DNA of 64,000 bases from Pezicula radicicola (Eukaryota > Ascomycota > Leotiomycetes > Helotiales > Dermateaceae): assembly GCA_003008705.1 (NCBI GenBank), contig PDUO01000009.1:1-64000 (forward strand). Reading direction: 5' to 3'. Shown here in pieces: positions 60,059-64,000 of this stretch; position 1 is the stretch's first letter, and each line of letters opens with the position of its first letter. The position numbers were made by a program, and so were the translations under genes. The notes under the pieces are model-generated. The model was not told the origin of the DNA. It saw only the letters and a list, made by a program, of their open reading frames with translations, and did not search any database.

Positions 60059-61750
60059 TGCGGAGACAGCCTCGTCCGTCGTCCGTATGCCTTTGTACCC
60101 CTCCTCGCAATCAAAGTGTTGCGCAAAGTTTGCTATGTGTATGATGTATAGGCGGGTGCAAGTAGAAGCAAGTCGTATTTACGCTAACAATGCGAACAGA
60201 GAGTGAGTGCTTGTGTTTTCAGCTGCGTAGCTCGGGCACGAATTGGGTAGAGGGATGGTGTTGGTGCCAAGTTGTCAAGATACGTAGGTATCGATATGGT
60301 TCAATTGCCAAAGAAAGTCCCCAGAAACTGGTTGTCGGGGAAGGGAGCCTTGCCGCAAAGCGCACACATATCAATCATATCACGCGCGATCTTCAACGAG
60401 ACCATGGCAATGACATCGTGGAATGGAATAACGTCCTCTATTCATCTATCCGCTCAAGGCCAATGCTCAGCACAGGCAAGTCGCAGGCTCTAACTTTGGG
60501 CCGGCCATCTGTAAGCTGCAATTTACTATTCCGAAAGGTACAATATGAACAAATGCTGGGAGCTAGGTTGTCACTCTGTCAACCAACTGAGTACAAGCGC
60601 CCCTCTACGTCAGACTTCACTTGGTGAACCAACCAGAGCAACAGGGGTACTGCTCAGCCACATCTGTCACATGTCACCTCCCTTCCAGAACCCTTTTACA
60701 CTTTTCGACGCCTCCTATTCGTGGCATTCCTGAGAGACCTCAGCGTGGTTCATGACGATTGCAAGTTCGGATGCGGGACGGCGCGCCAGAAGGGGGAGTC
60801 AGGATCGGGTCATACTCCCTACTTCTGTTGTACGGCGTTGGATGTGATTCAAATTTCAGTCCTCTACATGTTTCAGATGCTATCGACCTATCAGGGTCCT
60901 TCTTGTGGGCAGGATGTTGGTAGGATCTGGTGGATGGAGGGCTGAGGTAGGGCACTATTGGACTCACTGAAGCAAACTCAAATGGGGGGCGTTGAGCTAC
61001 AGTACTCGTGTGAACGAGAGGGGATGCAAAGGTAAGTGCATGGAAGAAACGAAGAACTTGAATTTTGCAAAATCAAGACACTTCATTGCGCAAGACCATT
61101 TTATTGTCCGCCGTGGAGGGAGGTTGGGAGTGGTCAAGAAAGTATAAATCTTCTTTAATCCCTTGGGAGACTGACATCAATATACACATTCACCATATTA
61201 AGATCTGGTATTGGACAGCTCCTATGCATTCTTATGATTTGCTGTTATGTTGGGGTCAAATTGAGCTTAGAGTGTGATCCACCCGGTGTCAACCCTCAAG
61301 TTTCAAGCTAGCTGCCCTTGAATTTGGGTCGTGAAAAGCACAAAGAAAAGAAAAGGAGTATCATCGCTGCTCTTGCTTCACCATTATGGTCTTCGACGCT
61401 CCATTTCAGTTATTTTCAGTAACTTGGTGAATAGCACAGGCCGAGAATTCAAGAGATAGTACATGCGTGCATGAGAAGTCGAATAAAGGAAATAAATCAT
61501 CGCAACAACCGCAGATTGAAAACCCTGCAGCACAAGAGCGACTCGAAAAGCATATGAGACCAGTCTTATCTGAAAACTCAAAATGTGAATCGTTGATGTG
61601 AGAGAGAGATTCGAAAGAATCAATATGAATGATTCCTGAGTGAGGTTGCCAACATAAGACTAGTTAGACGCTAGATACTTATGCGACTTTGCTCTGAAAA
61701 TGCGGATGACGGCTTTGCTGTACTTCGTCCTAGTTTGAAAAATCGAAGCT
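60059..61750. other. Intergenic, no gene supported
   Basis: Divergent promoter of the DUF7514 gene at the left and 3' flank of the Stc1 gene at the right. Short frames at 60190-60967 lack domains. Confidence 0.5.
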
Positions 61751-63366
61751 TTACAGTTCATCGTGGTCATCACTGTCGTAGCCGCGGTTTGGCTGTGGTT
61801 GACGGACTTGTCGGCCAACATTGACGGGAAAGGTTGGTGGTGCGACTCGACGGCCAGCCTGAACTTATGTCAGCAAGATTATTTGAAATAACAAATTAAA
61901 TTATAAACTTACTGGCTTGGCCCAGTTGCTCCTACTGTTACCAATAGATTCAGTGGGCGCACGAGACATGATCGAGGCAGGGGCAGAGCCAGACACAGAA
62001 GCAGATGGAGAAGCAGAAGCAGAAACAGAGACAGGACCAGCATCACGGGGTTTAGCGGTGATACCTGTAACTGCCGCCCGACCTGCAACAATTGGAGCAC
62101 GATATCCCACGGATGGTGTTGATTGAGAAACTCCAGAGACAGAGACAGAGCCAGGGCCAGAGCCATTTCTGTACTGAGAAGGCGTCTGCGCTGCTGTTGA
62201 TGGAGTTCGATGTCGCTGGTGCAACTGGCCAGAAGGATCATAAGCATTGAAAGGCAATCCGGCAGAAGCACTTGGTCCACGTCTCTTGGCAGCTACAACT
62301 GACCAACTAGCGACACTGGCAGTGTTTGCTTCCGCTCTGGCTGCGTATGGATTGCTCGTAGAAGATTCCCCAGTTGTTGACATATTCTCCTTAGCTAGAT
62401 GTGGTGGCTTCAGACCAATATTTGTGGCCTGCGCCACACGAGGAGCAGCAGCAGTGAACATGTTGGTAGGGCCTGCAACAGGAGCAACACAAGCACCGAC
62501 AGCAGGAAGAGGGGAAGTTATTTGAGCGGTAGCGATCGGTGGTCGGTCAACATTGGCGGTCTGGCCTGCGGAAGTTGTGACAGGAGCTTCTTGCACACTC
62601 AGGCTTGCCATCGACTTGTACGGACCGAAATCCATTTCATCCTAAATTCTATTAGAGAAAGAGGGCCTCACAGGCTTCAGAATACATACATAGTCGCTAT
62701 CGCATTCTCCCTCAGGATCATCACCCCATCCATCTCCCCAGGACGGGTCCTCATCCGGTGCCACCTGAGTGTTAGGAGCAGCAAGTGTTGTTACATCAGG
62801 CTCGGCAGCTTCTTTCCACGAGATGCACTGCTTGCACCACTTAAAGATGATATTAGTTGTGAGTCTGTAACTGAGTTTTGCCATGGGAGAAGGACTTACA
62901 TGACCCGCATCTCGTCCCTGGCGTTGTGACTTGCTGAAGTCATCAAGGACTTTCACCATTGTACAAGGCCCTTCACATTGCATCTCATGGACCTAAAGAT
63001 GAAGATGTTAGATCTGTTTAGAAAGCATGGCTACGGAAATGAAGTTACCTGTTCTCCTCTGCATCCTCGGCATGTAACATCAGCATTTGTAGAATTGAAC
63101 TTCGCGCCATTTGCAACTCTGAACTTATAGTTATTCAATTCCTTGTTGGAGTACGCTGGCGGAGGCTTATTCTTCTTGCATAATCTGCATTGGAACCTGT
63201 ATAATGTTAAAGGTCGTTGGGGCCACTGGGAATTGCTAAACCTACATGTTCAGAAGAGGAACATTGTTGCGTCTCCTCATGTTAGTCGATATTTCTGGCA
63301 AGGTGATATGATATTGGCTTACTGTTCAGACGTCATACTGGTGAACTTTTGGTTGTTGGGAGGCAT
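61751..63366 (-). CDS. stc1: Stc1-domain protein
   Basis: 423 residues, exons 63323-63366, 63049-63196, 62900-62992, 62690-62839, 61913-62641 and 61751-61858, all closing in frame. The N-terminal ~100 residues form the Stc1 domain, a tandem zinc-ribbon with Cys pairs CRLC (18/21), CRGC (57/60), CEGPC (70/74) and WCKQC (97/100). In fission yeast Stc1 links the RNAi complex to the H3K9 methyltransferase complex CLRC. A tryptophan/aspartate patch (EDPSWGDGWGDDPEGE) follows, reminiscent of Argonaute-binding GW/W motifs. The remaining 280 residues are Ala/Ser/Pro-rich and disordered (SVSVSASASPSASVSG). The extreme end is acidic (YDSDDHDEL). Many filamentous fungi encode such proteins but their role there is largely untested. 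Nuclear location is inferred. Confidence 0.9.
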
Positions 63367-64000
63367 CTTTGCGATTGTCACTCGACTATGTGTACCTTGT
63401 TATTGAATGTTGAATAAGAAGTAAAGACAGGATGGGGTGGTTGATGGAAGGAGATGGTGATTGGTGAAAAGTGCTAGGTCAAAAGCTGGTGTGGGTGAAT
63501 AGATCTGTGAGGCAGAGCTTGAAGCTGAAACGCAACTTTTCGTTTGTTGCCAAGTGCAGTGGTAGGAAATCAAAGCCGGTGGAGAGAAGTGAGAGGGGAA
63601 GGTGAGGGGGAGCATACGAAGCCAAAACTGAAGTTGAAAAGGGTCGCAGGGAAGACTGTGAGCAAACTTGATGGAGGATGTCCTTCAGCTTACCTGCCCA
63701 AGCTTGTGGTCTTTGAATGTTCGTTGGTTGCTTAGAATGGTGCAGGAGTAGGTGATGTCGTTTCTTGATCCACTGCAGAACTTGATAGACAGTGCGGCGC
63801 CCTCTGGATCTTGACTGATGTGGAGTGGAGGTCTGCGATGGAGGTAGAGGAGAAGGGAGTTTCAAATCAAACTGCCTAGGCTCCTCGAAGAGATGGAGAC
63901 AGATGAGAAGAAGCGTATTGTGCTAGAGAATTACCATTCTAGTCAAGGAGAAGCAACATAGATATGAAGCCCGTACCTTGCCTGGAAGAGATGTTGATTG
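63367..64000. other. Upstream region of the Stc1-domain gene, window edge
   Basis: Promoter side of the Stc1-domain gene. Small open frames on both strands (63400-63865) overlap one another and show no domain. The window ends before any further gene. Confidence 0.5.

Noticed and set aside
9577..63366. A secondary-metabolite or other functional gene cluster
   Set aside because: No polyketide synthase, peptide synthetase, terpene cyclase, P450 or pathway regulator; neighbours are unrelated housekeeping genes.
1..64000. tRNA, rRNA genes and CRISPR arrays
   Set aside because: Strings resembling a tRNA B-box (for example near 46815 and 37439) lack the A-box and stem pairing; no rRNA-like sequence and no regularly spaced repeats were seen.

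Overview
The window is nuclear DNA of a filamentous ascomycete. The spliced genes have short introns of about 47-130 bp with GTANGT/GTGAGT donors, CTAAC/CTGAC branch points and YAG acceptors. The gene families are fungal (KRE6/SKN1, YPD1, MNN10/11-type mannosyltransferase, Stc1-domain and DUF7514-type proteins). One end carries a repeat with extreme C-to-T/G-to-A decay, the mark of repeat-induced point mutation (RIP). A leotiomycete is my best guess from the general look of the proteins; the sequence alone does not prove it.

Layout. Bases 1 to about 5520 are a block of almost pure A/T with nearly every CA, TG and CG dinucleotide gone. It holds the wreck of a Ty3/gypsy chromovirus (reverse transcriptase, RNase H, integrase, C-terminal chromodomain, + strand), then unresolved decayed DNA and a copia-type LTR in minus orientation. 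That LTR cuts off an aspartic protease gene inside its second intron. A second, barely mutated copy of the same LTR stands alone in the opposite orientation at 7458-7919 and itself contains a 177-bp TA-flanked MITE. Bases 7.9-9.5 kb hold no gene I can support.

From 9.5 kb the window is mostly ordinary housekeeping sequence: a KRE6/SKN1 beta-glucan protein (-), a mitochondrial pyruvate dehydrogenase kinase (-), a decayed membrane-anchored GDS-type gene (+, pseudogene), sphingosine-1-phosphate lyase (-), a GT34 Golgi mannosyltransferase (-), a RING-CH membrane E3 ligase (-), proteasome subunit alpha-2 (+), a small RCC1-repeat protein (-), an HSPA12-like Hsp70 (+), the phosphorelay protein YPD1 (+), an AKAP7/ASCC1-type 2H phosphoesterase (+), a coiled-coil protein (+), a small Cys/His protein (+), an 11-exon MFS sugar transporter (+), a small cysteine-rich secreted protein with a PLA2-like CxxHDxC motif (+), a proline-rich DUF7514-type protein (-), and an Stc1-domain protein (-). 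All spliced models of intact genes were checked for reading-frame closure and sum to multiples of three.

Gene-poor stretches lie at 11.8-14.9, 33.3-38.3, 38.9-41.4 and 46.6-52.5 kb. They contain diverged repeats, a 120-bp near-perfect hairpin (40535-40654), an LTR-like segment, microsatellites and an AT-rich patch at 17.4-17.7 kb. The genes do not form a biosynthetic cluster and I see no shared pathway. The most unusual content is the transposon history at the left end and a few damaged genes.
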